Source: Actinomycetota bacterium | GTDB lineage: Bacteria; Actinomycetota; Actinomycetes; Nanopelagicales; Nanopelagicaceae | Length of the DNA: 32,897 bases | Assembly (NCBI GenBank): GCA_016870715.1 | Contig: VGAL01000012.1 | Location: forward strand, 1-32,897 | Direction: 5' to 3' | Shown here: piece after piece, positions 16,049-25,733 of the stretch | Layout: each line of letters begins with the position of its first letter | How positions within the stretch are numbered: position 1 is the stretch's first letter | The notes under the pieces: generated by a model | Database searches by the model: none | What the model was told of the DNA's origin: nothing | What the model saw: only the letters and a program-made list of their open reading frames with translations | Position numbers and translations under genes: made by a program

Positions 16049-17383
16049 TTATTCGCCCTTCTTTAGTAACGAACGAGCCTGTCCCACAGTCACGACAGAG
16101 CCTGTGATGAGGATACCCACCGATTGCGTTGGGTGACTCGCCCGATCAATCGCCATTTCGATAGCGCGCTTGATTGAACTTGCCGAGCTGACCATGCCAT
16201 CGTCAAAAATATCCTGAGCAATCTCAAATAGTTTTTCTGTTGGTAGCGCACGTGCAGACGAGTTCTCCGTAACAATAATTTCATCCACGACGCCAGATAA
16301 TTCAGCGAGAAAATTAGTCACATCTTTATCGCCGAGGATTGCCACGATTGCAATCAATCTGTCGAAAGTAAACTCTTCACTTAGCGCCTCACGTAACGCA
16401 GCGACACCGTGTGGGTTATGGGCGGCATCGATAATCACAGTGGGATTGCGATGAACCACTTCTAAGCGCCCAGGTGAAGAAGCATTTGCAAAACCATCGC
16501 GCACTACATCAAGATCTAAACGTTCTGCTCCGCCCCCCAGAAACGCCTCTACCGCTGTCAACGCTAACGTGGCATTTGATGCTTGATGGCGCCCATGAAG
16601 AGGAAGGAAAATCTCATCATAGGTACCGCCAATTCCTTGGATGGTTAGGAGTTGTCCGCCCACTGCAACATCACGATGGGCAAGCGCAAAATCTAAACCC
16701 TCCCTCAGTGGAATTGATTCAATGCGTGCGCTCTCGCGAATCAACACCTCTGCTGCCTCTCGGTTTTGGTGCGCGAGCACCGAAGGCTTACCGACTCGGA
16801 AAATTCCGGCTTTTGTCCGGGCTATTTGCGCGATTGTCTCTCCCAAATACTCCTGATGGTCTAATCCAATCGGAGTCATCACCGATACATCAGAATCGAT
16901 GACGTTCGTGGCATCCCACTCCCCACCCATTCCACATTCGATGATTGCGACATCAATGGGAGCATCTGCGAAAGCGGCATACGCCATCGCCGTGAGCACT
17001 TCGAAGTAGGAAAGTGGATGCTCAGAACGTGAATCGACCAATTCGATATACGGCTTTATATCCTCATAGGTGTACACAAAGAATTCTGGAGTAATGATTT
17101 CACCATTGAGTGATATGCGTTCGCGCACATCCTCGAGATGTGGGCTGGTATAGCGCCCTGTGCGAATGCCGAAGGCTTGCAGGAGTGAGTCAATCATTCG
17201 CGATGTCGAAGTCTTGCCATTAGTTCCTGCAATATGGATTGAACGGAAGCTTTCTTGCGGATTACCTAGATAATCAAGGAGCAACTTGATGCGATCGAGC
17301 GTTGCTTCAATTTTGCTCTCTGGCCAACGTTGTTTGAGTTCGTCGGTAATTTCCGACAAACGTGATTCGATGCTGATCGCCAT
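16049..17383 (-). CDS. folC: Folylpolyglutamate synthase / dihydrofolate synthase
   Basis: FolC adds glutamate to dihydropteroate and/or to reduced folates, using ATP. The 444-aa product has the Mur-ligase fold: P-loop IAGTNGKTSTSRMI, followed by TSPHLEDVRERI, the FEVLTAMAY region and a central-domain ECGMGGEWDATNV. The C-terminal domain begins around VIIDAAHNPHGVAAL. Motifs and length are normal. The ATG lies 15 nt after the valS stop, with GTGGA upstream. It belongs to the valS-folC-DUF4233 unit. Confidence 0.96.
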   Translation of the reverse strand: MAISIESRLSEITDELKQRWPESKIEATLDRIKLLLDYLGNPQESFRSIHIAGTNGKTSTSRMIDSLLQAFGIRTGRYTSPHLEDVRERISLNGEIITPEFFVYTYEDIKPYIELVDSRSEHPLSYFEVLTAMAYAAFADAPIDVAIIECGMGGEWDATNVIDSDVSVMTPIGLDHQEYLGETIAQIARTKAGIFRVGKPSVLAHQNREAAEVLIRESARIESIPLREGLDFALAHRDVAVGGQLLTIQGIGGTYDEIFLPLHGRHQASNATLALTAVEAFLGGGAERLDLDVVRDGFANASSPGRLEVVHRNPTVIIDAAHNPHGVAALREALSEEFTFDRLIAIVAILGDKDVTNFLAELSGVVDEIIVTENSSARALPTEKLFEIAQDIFDDGMVSSASSIKRAIEMAIDRASHPTQSVGILITGSVVTVGQARSLLKKGE

Positions 17384-17398
17384 CTCAATCCACTTTTC

Positions 17399-19996
17399 TC
17401 AGCGAGGCAGTTTGCTTAATTGATCAGTGATACGCGCAATCTCTTGATCGGTCTCTGCAAGGCGCGCCTTGATGGTGGCTACAACTTTTTCGGGCGCTTT
17501 CGCCATGAAATCTCCGTTATCAAGTTTTACTCGTGCCGTCTCGCGATCTTTTTCCGCTGTGGCGAGGTCTTTCTGCAACCGAGTTCGTTCCGCTGCGACA
17601 TCAACCGTGCCTGAAAGATCAAATTCGCAGGTAATTTCACCTACCAAAATCGAGCCAGATGCAGAGAACGAGCTATCGGGAACGGTGATTTTCAATACGC
17701 TTCGAATCGCTTGCTCGAAAGGTGAAATAGCGCTCTGGTCAATCCCAATAAATCGACCTGGAATATGGCTTGAGGATTTGACCCCTTGATCATTGCGGAA
17801 TCGGCGTACTTCGGTAATCACGGTCTTCACCTCTTCCATCGCAGCATTGCTCTTTTCATCAATCCGATCCTCGAGTGCCTCTGGCCACTGCGCGATTACA
17901 AGACTCTCACCACCAGTCAAACGCCGCCACAGCGCTTCGGTGATAAATGGCATCACGGGATGAAGAATGCGTAACAAATTATCGAGAACATGACCAATGA
18001 CTGCTTGAGCATGTTCAGCTTGAGTACCACCTTGATTGATTGAAGATTTGGCAAGCTCGAGGTACCAATCGCAGAAGTCATCCCAAGCGAAGTGATAGAT
18101 AACTTCACAGGCTTTAGCGAACTCGAAGCGTTCAAAGAAATCATCTGTTTCCTTGATGGTCTGGTGGAGACGCGAGATGATCCAATTATCGATCTGGGAT
18201 AGCTCCTTCGATTCCGGAAGTGATCGAGAGGTGGTGGCGCCATTGAGGAGCGCAAATCGCGATGCATTCCAAAGTTTGGTGGCAAAGTTTCTCGAACCAG
18301 CAACCCACTCTTCAGCGAGAGCTTGATCAGTCCCCGGATTAGCACCGCGGGCTAAAGAGAATCTGAGTGCATCGGACCCATATTTATCCATGAATTCCAG
18401 TGGATCGATGGTGTTGCCACGCGACTTACTCATCTTCTTGCCATGTTTATCACGGACTAAACCATGGAGCGCGATGGTATGAAATGGTGGCTTGCCATCC
18501 ATCGCAAATAATCCGAAGATCATCATGCGCGCGACCCAGAAGAAGAGAATGTCGTATCCGGTTACCAACACACTTGTGGGATAGAACTTCTTAAGATCTT
18601 CAGTGTTATCTGGCCAACCTAAAGTAGAAAATGGCCAGAGAGCGGAAGAGAACCAGGTATCAAGAACATCGGGATCTTGAACCCATCCCTCGGGAGCGCT
18701 CTCGTCGGGTCCCACTACACGAACTTCATCGTTAGGGCCGTACCAGACTGGGATTCGATGTCCCCACCAGAGTTGGCGCGAGATACACCAGTCATGCATG
18801 TTGTCGACCCACTCGAAATATCGAGGGGCCAATTCTTCAGGTTCGATTTTCACTAATCCATTCCGCACTGCATCCCCTGCCGCCTTTGCGAGAGGCGCAA
18901 CTTTGACGAACCACTGCATTGATAGACGAGGCTCTACCGTCGTATCGCAACGGGAGCAATGACCAACAGCGTGAACGTATGGGCGTTTCTCTGAAACGAT
19001 TCGACCCATCTCCCGCAAACGCTCTACTACTGCTTTTCTGGCAACAAAGCGATCCATACCATCGAATTCAGTGCCGGTGCCTTCCATGATTCCATGTTCA
19101 TTCATAATCACGATCATGGGAACGTTATGGCGACGACCCATCTCGAAGTCATTGGGATCATGGGCTGCAGTGACTTTCACAGCACCTGTTCCGAAATCGG
19201 GCTCGACTAATTCATCGGCGATGATGGGAATCATTCGATTCACTAGTGGAAGTAAAACTTCTTTTCCGATCATATGTTTGTATCGATCATCATCAGGGTG
19301 AACAGCTACAGCGCCATCGCCAAGCATCGTCTCGGGTCGAGTTGTCGCTACGGTGATATTGAGGTTCTCATCGCCATAGCGAACTTGAACGAACTCACCA
19401 GCATCATCGCTATGTTCCACTTCGATATCGCTCAATGCGGTGAGGCAACGGGTGCACCAATTGATAATTCGCTCCGCACGGTAAATCAATTCCTTCTCGT
19501 AAAGTCGTTTAAATATTGTTAACACAGCGCGCGAGAGACCCTCGTCCATCGTGAATCGCTCGCGACTCCAATCGACGCTATCGCCCAAGCGTTTCATCTG
19601 CCCGAGAATCGCTCCCCCAGACTCGGACTTCCACTCCCACACCTTTTTAACAAACTCTTCGCGCCCTAAGTCATGGCGAGATTTTTTCTGCTGCGCTAAT
19701 TGTTTTTCGACAACATTTTGCGTTGCAATACCGGCATGATCCATTCCAGGTAACCAGAGCGCTTCAAAGCCTTGCATTCGGCGACGACGAGTAAGGGTGT
19801 CTTGCAAAGTGTGATCGAGCGCGTGGCCGATATGCAGGCTTCCTGTGACATTCGGCGGCGGGATGACTATGCAGAACGGCCTCTTCTGTGATGAGGCATC
19901 GGCGGTGAAGTAGCCACGATCCAGCCAACTTTGATAGAGCGGCGCCTCAAGGTCGGCAGGCGAGAAATGCGTGGGTAACTGCTCGTCGGCTGCCAT
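17399..19996 (-). CDS. valS: Valyl-tRNA synthetase
   Basis: ValS charges tRNA-Val and edits misactivated threonine. The 865-aa class I synthetase shows HIGH within [14 protein letters not shown] near residue 55, and KMSKS within [11 protein letters not shown]. The editing domain lies between them ([22 protein letters not shown]). The C-terminal coiled-coil arm runs over the last 70 or so residues ([20 protein letters not shown]). The ATG at 19996 is chosen; an in-frame TTG at 20005 is possible. clpX ends 11 nt before the ATG, and TAAGAT 8 nt before it could act as a -10 box. Confidence 0.97.
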   Translation of the reverse strand: MAADEQLPTHFSPADLEAPLYQSWLDRGYFTADASSQKRPFCIVIPPPNVTGSLHIGHALDHTLQDTLTRRRRMQGFEALWLPGMDHAGIATQNVVEKQLAQQKKSRHDLGREEFVKKVWEWKSESGGAILGQMKRLGDSVDWSRERFTMDEGLSRAVLTIFKRLYEKELIYRAERIINWCTRCLTALSDIEVEHSDDAGEFVQVRYGDENLNITVATTRPETMLGDGAVAVHPDDDRYKHMIGKEVLLPLVNRMIPIIADELVEPDFGTGAVKVTAAHDPNDFEMGRRHNVPMIVIMNEHGIMEGTGTEFDGMDRFVARKAVVERLREMGRIVSEKRPYVHAVGHCSRCDTTVEPRLSMQWFVKVAPLAKAAGDAVRNGLVKIEPEELAPRYFEWVDNMHDWCISRQLWWGHRIPVWYGPNDEVRVVGPDESAPEGWVQDPDVLDTWFSSALWPFSTLGWPDNTEDLKKFYPTSVLVTGYDILFFWVARMMIFGLFAMDGKPPFHTIALHGLVRDKHGKKMSKSRGNTIDPLEFMDKYGSDALRFSLARGANPGTDQALAEEWVAGSRNFATKLWNASRFALLNGATTSRSLPESKELSQIDNWIISRLHQTIKETDDFFERFEFAKACEVIYHFAWDDFCDWYLELAKSSINQGGTQAEHAQAVIGHVLDNLLRILHPVMPFITEALWRRLTGGESLVIAQWPEALEDRIDEKSNAAMEEVKTVITEVRRFRNDQGVKSSSHIPGRFIGIDQSAISPFEQAIRSVLKITVPDSSFSASGSILVGEITCEFDLSGTVDVAAERTRLQKDLATAEKDRETARVKLDNGDFMAKAPEKVVATIKARLAETDQEIARITDQLSKLPR

Positions 19997-20007
19997 AACC
20001 GGCAATC

Positions 20008-21270
20008 TTAGGCGCTTTTCTCAGCGTCTCCATCTTCTCGAAGCACGAGAGTTGGTGGGGCCTGCTCAGTTACCGATTCGGCAGTAATTATTACGCGGGC
20101 AACATCTTTTCGGCTTGGGGTATCAAACATCACGGTGAGCAGAACCTCTTCCATGATGGCGCGAAGGCCGCGGGCTCCAGTGCCGCACTTGATCGCCTGT
20201 TCGGCCACAGCAGTAAGGGCATCGGCGGTGAATTCCAACTCCACCCCATCGAGTTCGAAGAGCTTTTGATATTGCTTGGTGAGGGCATTCTTCGGCTCGG
20301 TGAGAATCTGCATCAATGCATCATGATCGAGCGCATCGACGCTGGTGATGACGGGCAGTCGACCCACGAACTCCGGAATCATTCCAAATTTCAAGAGATC
20401 TTCCGGCAAAACGTTGCTGAAGATATCACTTGCATTCCGCTCAGCAGCGCTCTGCAGGGTTGCATTGAAGCCAAGGCCTTTACCGCCCATGCGAGTTTCG
20501 ATGATCTTATCGAGCCCTGCAAAAGCTCCACCTACGATGAAGAGCACGTTGGTGGTATCGATTTGAATGAACTCTTGATGTGGGTGCTTACGCCCGCCTT
20601 GTGGCGGCACAGATGCTGTGGTGCCTTCAATAATCTTGAGCAACGCCTGTTGAACACCTTCACCAGAGACATCGCGAGTGATGGAGGGGTTCTCACTCTT
20701 ACGTGCAACTTTATCGATTTCATCGATGTAGATGATTCCGCGCTCAGCTCGCTTAACATCGAAATCTGCTGCTTGAATCAACTTGAGCAAGATGTTCTCA
20801 ACATCTTCACCCACGTAACCTGCCTCGGTGAGCGCGGTTGCATCGGCAATCGCAAAAGGAACGTTGAGCATTCGGGCGAGGGTCTGTGCGAGCAACGTCT
20901 TGCCGCAACCAGTTGGGCCGAGAAGGAGAATATTGCTCTTGGTTAACTCAACAGCGCCCTCACGGGCATTTTCTCCACCTTGAATCCGCTTGTAGTGGTT
21001 ATAAACCGCAACCGAGAGCGACTTCTTCGCGCGCTCTTGGCCAATCACATATTGATTGAGGAATTCAAAGATCTCATGGGGTTTGGGTAGCTCTTGTAAC
21101 GAGACTGCGCTCGCCGTTGAGAGCTCCTCGACGATGATTTCGTTGCAGAGTTCGATGCACTCATCACAGATGTAGACACCAGGGCCGGCGATTAACTTCT
21201 TCACCTGCTTCTGTGATTTGCCACAGAAGGAGCACTTGAGCAGTTCACTGCTTTCGCCGATGCGTGCCAT
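20008..21270 (-). CDS. clpX: ATP-dependent Clp protease ATP-binding subunit ClpX
   Basis: ClpX is the AAA+ unfoldase that feeds substrates to ClpP. The 420-aa product starts with the zinc-binding domain (Cys13, Cys16, Cys35, Cys38). It has Walker A GPTGCGKT (residues 118-125), Walker [10 protein letters not shown], the GYVGEDVE pore loop, the RKHPHQEF pore-2 region, and an LGF tripeptide (GGKGLGFNA) in place of the IGF ClpP-docking loop. An AGGGAG ribosome binding site precedes the ATG. It follows clpP2 after 18 nt, making a full protease operon. Confidence 0.98.
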   Translation of the reverse strand: MARIGESSELLKCSFCGKSQKQVKKLIAGPGVYICDECIELCNEIIVEELSTASAVSLQELPKPHEIFEFLNQYVIGQERAKKSLSVAVYNHYKRIQGGENAREGAVELTKSNILLLGPTGCGKTLLAQTLARMLNVPFAIADATALTEAGYVGEDVENILLKLIQAADFDVKRAERGIIYIDEIDKVARKSENPSITRDVSGEGVQQALLKIIEGTTASVPPQGGRKHPHQEFIQIDTTNVLFIVGGAFAGLDKIIETRMGGKGLGFNATLQSAAERNASDIFSNVLPEDLLKFGMIPEFVGRLPVITSVDALDHDALMQILTEPKNALTKQYQKLFELDGVELEFTADALTAVAEQAIKCGTGARGLRAIMEEVLLTVMFDTPSRKDVARVIITAESVTEQAPPTLVLREDGDAEKSA

Positions 21271-21288
21271 GGTGATCTCCCTTTCGAG

Positions 21289-21924
21289 TTACTTACCGGT
21301 GTTGGCTTTTCGGGTGGAGAGAACCTGATCGATCAATCCCCATTCGACTGCCTCTTGCGCAGTAAGAATCTTGTCGCGGTCGATATCTTTGGTGATCTGA
21401 TCGGCGCTGCGATTGGAGTGCTTGGCCAACATATCGACGAGTAGGTCGCGCATGCGCATGATTTCTTTCGCTTGGATCTCGATATCTGATCCCTGTCCGC
21501 CACCTTCACTAGAGGGTTGATGGAGCAGGATCCGTGAATTCTCGAGCGCATAGCGCTTGCCTTTGGTGCCGCCGGTCAGGATCACTGCTGCTGCTGAGGC
21601 TGCTTGGCCTAGGCAGATGGTCATGATGTCGGGGCGAACGAATTGCATCGTGTCGTAAATCGCGGTGAGCGCTGTGAACGAACCACCAGGTGAGTTGATG
21701 TACAGCATGATGTCGCGATCAGGATCCATTGACTCAAGTGTGAGCAACTGGGCCATAACATCGTTTGCGACGGTGTCATCAATCGGGGTGCCGAGGAAGA
21801 TGATGCGCTCTTCGAAGAGTTTGGTGTAGGGATCCATCCGTTTGAAGCCATATGAGGTTTTCTCCTCAATGACTGGGAGGACGTAACGGTTGGTGAATTC
21901 GCCAGGTTTCACAACTTCGCTCAT
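21289..21924 (-). CDS. clpP2: ATP-dependent Clp protease proteolytic subunit ClpP2
   Basis: This is the second of two ClpP subunits, which in actinobacteria form a mixed ClpP1P2 barrel. The 211-aa product carries the serine-protease triad Ser110 (GQAASAAA), His135 (LLHQPS) and Asp184 (IDRDKILTA). The ATG at 21924 overlaps the clpP1 stop by 4 nt (ATGA). A longer reading upstream only translates clpP1 sequence out of frame. The coupling would help make the two rings in equal amounts. clpX follows directly. Confidence 0.97.
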   Translation of the reverse strand: MSEVVKPGEFTNRYVLPVIEEKTSYGFKRMDPYTKLFEERIIFLGTPIDDTVANDVMAQLLTLESMDPDRDIMLYINSPGGSFTALTAIYDTMQFVRPDIMTICLGQAASAAAVILTGGTKGKRYALENSRILLHQPSSEGGGQGSDIEIQAKEIMRMRDLLVDMLAKHSNRSADQITKDIDRDKILTAQEAVEWGLIDQVLSTRKANTGK

Positions 21925-22547
21925 CGCTGCGTTCCTCCGCTTCCAGAAACTTGTCGCGCAGAACGAACTACGTGATCGACAAAGCCATACTCTTTCGCCT
22001 GTTCTGCGGTGAACCAACGATCGCGATCAGAATCCTCTTGGATGGTGTCGATAGTTTGTCCGGTGTGGAAGGCGATTAATTCGGCCATCGATTTCTTGGT
22101 CGCTGCCATTTGCTCTGCCTGAATTTTGATATCGCTTGCAGTTCCGCCGATGCCACCTGAGGGTTGGTGCATCATGATGCGTGCGTGTGGGAGGGCGTAT
22201 CGCTTTCCTGGAGCGCCTGCACAGAGCAAGAATTGGCCCATGGATGCGGCAAGACCCATCGCAACTGTGGCGACATCGTTCTTGATGTATTGCATTGTGT
22301 CGTAGATCGCCATACCTGCGCTGATGGAACCACCAGGTGAGTTGATGTAGAGGTAGATATCTTTTTCAGAATCTTCTGCGGCAAGGAGGAGTAATTGGGC
22401 TGCGATTGCATTTGCCATGGAATCTTCGACAACAGAGCCAAGGAAGATGATTCGCTCTTGGAGTAGTCGGTGATACACCTCGTCATCGAGTTGCCCACCC
22501 GATCGCGCACCGCGCGCTACTGGGCTATCTGGGGTTATAAGTCCCAC
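21921..22547 (-). CDS. clpP1: ATP-dependent Clp protease proteolytic subunit ClpP1
   Basis: This is the first ClpP subunit of the tandem pair. The 208-aa product has the triad Ser102 ([10 protein letters not shown]), His127 (MMHQPSGG) and Asp176 (SDRDRWFTA). It starts on GTG at 22547; the upstream AGGCAG is a weak ribosome binding site. The 128-bp gap from tig contains a nested inverted repeat (22562-22593) placed where a regulator could bind. In related bacteria the clpP operon is stress-controlled; I did not find a convincing ClgR site here. Confidence 0.96.
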   Translation of the reverse strand: MGLITPDSPVARGARSGGQLDDEVYHRLLQERIIFLGSVVEDSMANAIAAQLLLLAAEDSEKDIYLYINSPGGSISAGMAIYDTMQYIKNDVATVAMGLAASMGQFLLCAGAPGKRYALPHARIMMHQPSGGIGGTASDIKIQAEQMAATKKSMAELIAFHTGQTIDTIQEDSDRDRWFTAEQAKEYGFVDHVVRSARQVSGSGGTQR

Positions 22548-22561
22548 GATCTGCCTGCTTT

Positions 22562-22593
22562 CTCGTTAGTAATGTAATTACCTTAACAACGAG
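22562..22593. promoter_or_regulatory. Nested inverted repeat upstream of clpP1
   Basis: The outer arms CTCGTT (22562-22567) and AACGAG (22588-22593) enclose inner arms GTAAT and ATTAC (22569-22573, 22577-22581) with a 3-bp centre. The element ends 15 bp before the clpP1 GTG and overlaps a possible -10 hexamer TACATT (22576-22571). It could be an operator or an mRNA leader hairpin. No known regulator consensus was matched with confidence. Confidence 0.4.
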
Positions 22594-22675
22594 GGCTGGC
22601 TTTTACTTCCGGAAAGCGCCGCTTGTTCGCTCTCAGCATACGTACCAGGATTATGAGGGCAGATTCTTTGGCGAG

Positions 22676-23959
22676 TTATTTGGCTAGCTGGGGACGGAGC
22701 GCTTCGATATCGACGCTCTTGCCATTCTTGTCGACAATTGTTGCGCGCCCAAGGACCACGGCGAGCGCTTTACTCCGTGCGACATCGGCGACTAGTGAGG
22801 AGAGTTGTCCAGCCTTGGCCACCTCGTTGGCGAATTGATCGGGAGCCATGCCATAGCGCATTGAGGTGCGGACGATGAATTCACTGAGCTCCTCTTCGCT
22901 TACTTCGACCTTCTCTTGATCGACGATGGCATCGAGGAGGAAGTTGTTCTTGAGGGATTTGCGAAGGTCGGAGTCGACCTCGGCACGGCGGGCATCATCG
23001 CTCTCTCGCCCCTCACCTTTAAGGTGCTCCTCGGTTTCGGCGAGGACATAGCTCTCAGGGATGGGAATCTCTACCTTTGCGAGTAATTCCTCGACGAGAA
23101 GATCGCGCGCTTGTGCGCCTTGTTCCAAAGATTTAACTCGCTCTAGCCGGGTCTTGAAATCTGCGCGAAGTTCTTCGAGAGTCTCGAACTCACTTGCTAG
23201 CGCTGCGAATGAATCATCGAGTGCGGGAAGTTCTCGCTTCTTAACGGCGTTGAGGGTGACTTCAACATCGCCTACCGCACCGCCTGAGCCTGGCTCACCG
23301 CCAAAGAGTTCTGTTTGGAAGCTCTTGGTCTCGCCTGCTGCCATGCCTGCGAGGGCATCATCGAGGCCAGGGAGCATCTTGTCGCTACCTACCTCATAAG
23401 AGATGTTATTTGCGGTTCCACCTTCGACTACCTCACCGTTTACCTTTGCGATGAGATTGAGTGAGACAAAATCACCGCTCTCAGCCTTCTTCTCGACAGT
23501 AGTGAGAGTGCCAAAACGAATCCGAAGCGACTCAACTTGCTCATCAATCTCTGCATCGGTGATTTCGACTGGATCGACAGTCAACTTTATCTCGGAGAGA
23601 TCAGGGAGTTCTAACTTTGGGCGAACATCTACTTCGACTGTGAATGAGAGCTTCTTGTTATCGACCAACTCTTTGATATCCACTTCAGGGCGACCGAGTA
23701 CTCGCACATCATGCTCTTGCGCTGCAGCGACATATAGCTGAGGTAGCGCGATGTTGATTGCTTCGTCGAGAACAACCGCGCGGCCTACGCGTTGATCGAT
23801 CAGTGCGGCGGGAATCTTTCCTTTACGGAAACCCGGGATTGAAACTTTGTTAGCGATCTCTTTATATGCCTTTGCGAAGTGGGGCTCGAGCTCGGAGAAT
23901 GGAGCATCGACGGTAAGGCGAACGCGGGTAGGGCTAAGAATCTCAACAGCGCTCTTCAC
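22676..23959 (-). CDS. tig: Trigger factor (ribosome-associated chaperone, prolyl isomerase)
   Basis: Trigger factor binds L23 at the ribosome exit tunnel and shields nascent chains. The 427-aa product has the N-terminal ribosome-binding domain with the signature PGFRKGKIPAALI (around residue 43), a FKBP-type PPIase domain (about 150-240, GDFVSLNLIAKVNGEVVEGG), and a helical C-terminal chaperone domain. It starts on GTG at 23959 with AAGGGAG 7 nt upstream; that ribosome binding site is inside a small hairpin (23961-23973). It is head of the tig-clpP1-clpP2-clpX cluster, with tRNA-Pro just upstream. Confidence 0.97.
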   Translation of the reverse strand: MKSAVEILSPTRVRLTVDAPFSELEPHFAKAYKEIANKVSIPGFRKGKIPAALIDQRVGRAVVLDEAINIALPQLYVAAAQEHDVRVLGRPEVDIKELVDNKKLSFTVEVDVRPKLELPDLSEIKLTVDPVEITDAEIDEQVESLRIRFGTLTTVEKKAESGDFVSLNLIAKVNGEVVEGGTANNISYEVGSDKMLPGLDDALAGMAAGETKSFQTELFGGEPGSGGAVGDVEVTLNAVKKRELPALDDSFAALASEFETLEELRADFKTRLERVKSLEQGAQARDLLVEELLAKVEIPIPESYVLAETEEHLKGEGRESDDARRAEVDSDLRKSLKNNFLLDAIVDQEKVEVSEEELSEFIVRTSMRYGMAPDQFANEVAKAGQLSSLVADVARSKALAVVLGRATIVDKNGKSVDIEALRPQLAK

Positions 23960-23960
23960 G

Positions 23961-23973
23961 AAGGGGCTCCCTT
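23961..23973 (-). promoter_or_regulatory. Hairpin covering the tig ribosome binding site
   Basis: On the minus strand AAGGG, loop AGC, CCCTT is a perfect 5-bp stem that includes the AAGGGAG ribosome binding site and ends one base before the GTG start. Folding would hide the Shine-Dalgarno, so tig translation may be sensitive to temperature or to ribosome traffic. The short stem makes any effect mild. Confidence 0.35.
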
Positions 23974-24026
23974 TTTATTTCCGGTTGATCCAAACTCTCT
24001 TGGGGTGTGGCACTACTACTGACTTG

Positions 24027-24099
24027 TCGGGGCGAGAGGATTCGAACCTCCGGTCTCCTGGTCCCAAACCAGGCGCGCTAGCCACTACGCTACGCCCCG
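24027..24099 (-). tRNA. tRNA-Pro (UGG)
   Basis: A 73-nt cloverleaf reads on the minus strand. The acceptor stem is CGGGGCG/CGCCCCG with discriminator A. The anticodon stem CCTGG/CCAGG holds loop TTTGGGA, so the anticodon is UGG. The T arm is GGAGG-TTCGAAT-CCTCT. The 3' CCA is not encoded (CAA follows). It lies 67 nt upstream of tig in the same direction. Confidence 0.97.
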
Positions 24100-24113
24100 T
24101 TGATGAAGGCAGT

Positions 24114-24119
24114 AGTCTA
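24114..24119 (-). promoter_or_regulatory. Candidate -10 box of tRNA-Pro
   Basis: TAGACT lies 14 nt before the tRNA-Pro 5' end, with a weak TTATCG 18 bp further upstream. The same TAGACT hexamer precedes the methyltransferase gene at 27548. Confidence 0.4.
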
Positions 24120-24155
24120 GGGCCTGAAGTCGCATCGCGATAACGCGCCAAAAAC

Positions 24156-24229
24156 GCGGGTGTAGCTCAATGGTAGAGTTCTAGCCTTCCAAGCTAGCTG
24201 TGCCGGTTCGATCCCGGTCACCCGCTCCA
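24156..24229 (+). tRNA. tRNA-Gly (UCC)
   Basis: A 71-nt cloverleaf plus encoded CCA. The acceptor stem is GCGGGTG/CACCCGC with discriminator T, usual for tRNA-Gly. The anticodon stem CTAGC/GCTAG holds loop CTTCCAA, so the anticodon is UCC. The T-arm core is CCGG-TTCGATC-CCGG. CCA follows at 24227-24229, unlike the neighbouring tRNA-Pro. It is divergent from tRNA-Pro with 56 bp between them. No terminator was seen before the M81 gene, which ends at 24251 on the other strand. Confidence 0.97.
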
Positions 24230-24250
24230 TATATAACTACTGGCATCCAC

Positions 24251-25723
24251 CTACATCCGTTCAAAGGGAAAAAGCGGTTTTGGTCGCTTGTTAAAGGTCA
24301 GGGTAAATAAATCTGCGCTGGTTGGGCCTTCAGTATTTGCTAACCGATACTCATTTGTCACTCGTGCAAAGCCCACTTTGAATCCATTCGGCGACTTCGC
24401 TTGAACCGCTGAGAATTGGCGAACATCGAGATCGAACAGCTCGTAGATGACTGGGTCGATGACTCGTACCGGATTGGCATGGAGCACTAGATAAGTTGTA
24501 AGTGGGCTGGTGGTGATTTTGATGAGGGCCGACGGGCCGGGGTCATCTAACGAACCACCGGCTGCTGGGTGAGTGTATTGAATCTTTTTATTGGCAACTT
24601 TTTCGATTACGCCCGTGATGGTGGTTCTCTCGTTGTACTCCCCTGGTGCGCCATCGCAGAGTGAGAGGGTTATTTCTTTGCCCGCTCCAGTTTGGTACGC
24701 ATACGTTGCTCCAGCTGCATCGGCCAGAGAGAGAATAAAAGTTCCGGAGTCGCGTGAGCGGAGCGCTTCACGGAGTAAGACGGTGCTATCTCCAGGGCTG
24801 CCGCCATTGGTGGCATCCCCGAGATCTGAGACAGCGCAGAGCCCCTCTGCTGTGACTGCTTCGTGGAGCGCTTGAGTGGGTGAGAGCGCAACTGTCTCCA
24901 TGAACTGCTCGCGTCGATTCCATGCTTCGCGCGCAATTTCATCCGCGATGGTCTGTCCATCGACATCAGCACTCGAAGTTGTCACGATAACTTTCCAGCC
25001 GAGTTCTTCGACATCGAGCCACGGTTGAGTTGCGAGCAATGAAACAGTGAGCGCTCCAGGTTTCGCTTCTGCATTGCGACAGAGATCAATCAATTCTTTG
25101 AAAGGGCCCTTGGTGTTGTCGTGGCGCTCTGCGGAGGTAATCATCGCCGCCTCAGCGCGATAGACCTTTGGCTTCTGCTTTTTCGCTAGCGCATCTACAA
25201 GAAGTTGCGCAGCCCTGGCACCTGTCTCGTATAGGTCGATATGTGGGGCGGTGCGATACGCGGTTGCGATATCGGCGTGAGCCAACATCTTTTTTGTGTA
25301 ATAGGCATGGAGATCAAGACTGATGCTGATGAGTTTTTCTGGGCCGATTTTCTCCCGGACCATCTCAAGGAGCGTTCCTTCGGGGTCGTCATCGTGTTCG
25401 CAATACGAGGCGCCGTGTAGGGAGAGATACACACCATCTACATCACTCGGGATAGCAGAAAGGATGCCGCTACTGATTACCTCGAACGCATCGCGCGTTA
25501 CGGGAGGGCGTGGCGAGGAAGTTGCCACCAAAGTGGGGACAATCTCGACGCCATGTTTTGTGAAGACATCCCACGCACCGGCAAGTTCCACAGTGGGGCC
25601 TGCACACTCTCGACTGATAGCGCTGCCCACGAAATAGATCTGCTTCTTGAAATCATCAAGAGATGTCACACCATGCGCGAAACTGTTGCTCTCGATAGAG
25701 AATGCACCAACTGCGATTTTCAC
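24251..25723 (-). CDS. M81 family metallopeptidase (MlrC/microcystinase C-like)
   Basis: The family comprises zinc metallopeptidases named after MlrC, which cleaves linearised microcystin; most members have unknown substrates. The 490-aa product matches the family length and shows the expected blocks: an N-terminal AFSIESNSFAHG, LSLHGASYCEHDDDPEG, the metal-site region SISLDLHAYYTKKM, TAPHIDLYETG, and DLGDATNGGSPGDST around residue 310. A C-terminal DUF1485-like part follows. It starts on GTG 10 nt after the mannonate-dehydratase-like gene, so the two form an operon. No signal peptide is seen, which suggests a cytoplasmic enzyme acting on imported small peptides or related amides. That role is inferred. 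Confidence 0.88.
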   Translation of the reverse strand: MKIAVGAFSIESNSFAHGVTSLDDFKKQIYFVGSAISRECAGPTVELAGAWDVFTKHGVEIVPTLVATSSPRPPVTRDAFEVISSGILSAIPSDVDGVYLSLHGASYCEHDDDPEGTLLEMVREKIGPEKLISISLDLHAYYTKKMLAHADIATAYRTAPHIDLYETGARAAQLLVDALAKKQKPKVYRAEAAMITSAERHDNTKGPFKELIDLCRNAEAKPGALTVSLLATQPWLDVEELGWKVIVTTSSADVDGQTIADEIAREAWNRREQFMETVALSPTQALHEAVTAEGLCAVSDLGDATNGGSPGDSTVLLREALRSRDSGTFILSLADAAGATYAYQTGAGKEITLSLCDGAPGEYNERTTITGVIEKVANKKIQYTHPAAGGSLDDPGPSALIKITTSPLTTYLVLHANPVRVIDPVIYELFDLDVRQFSAVQAKSPNGFKVGFARVTNEYRLANTEGPTSADLFTLTFNKRPKPLFPFERM

Positions 25724-25733
25724 CTTGTGAACT

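Noticed and set aside
20266-20946. 226-codon open frame on the plus strand opposite clpX
   Set aside because: It lies wholly within clpX, which has all its catalytic motifs, and its translation shows no recognisable domain. It is a shadow frame.
21289-22547. Two tandem clpP genes as a possible recent duplication
   Set aside because: ClpP1 and ClpP2 are well diverged and the tandem arrangement is normal in actinobacteria.
22548-22660. Possible ClgR operator upstream of clpP1 (AAGCGCCGCTT and GTTCGC segments)
   Set aside because: The spacing and half-sites do not fit the ClgR consensus as I remember it; the match was too loose to report as a site.
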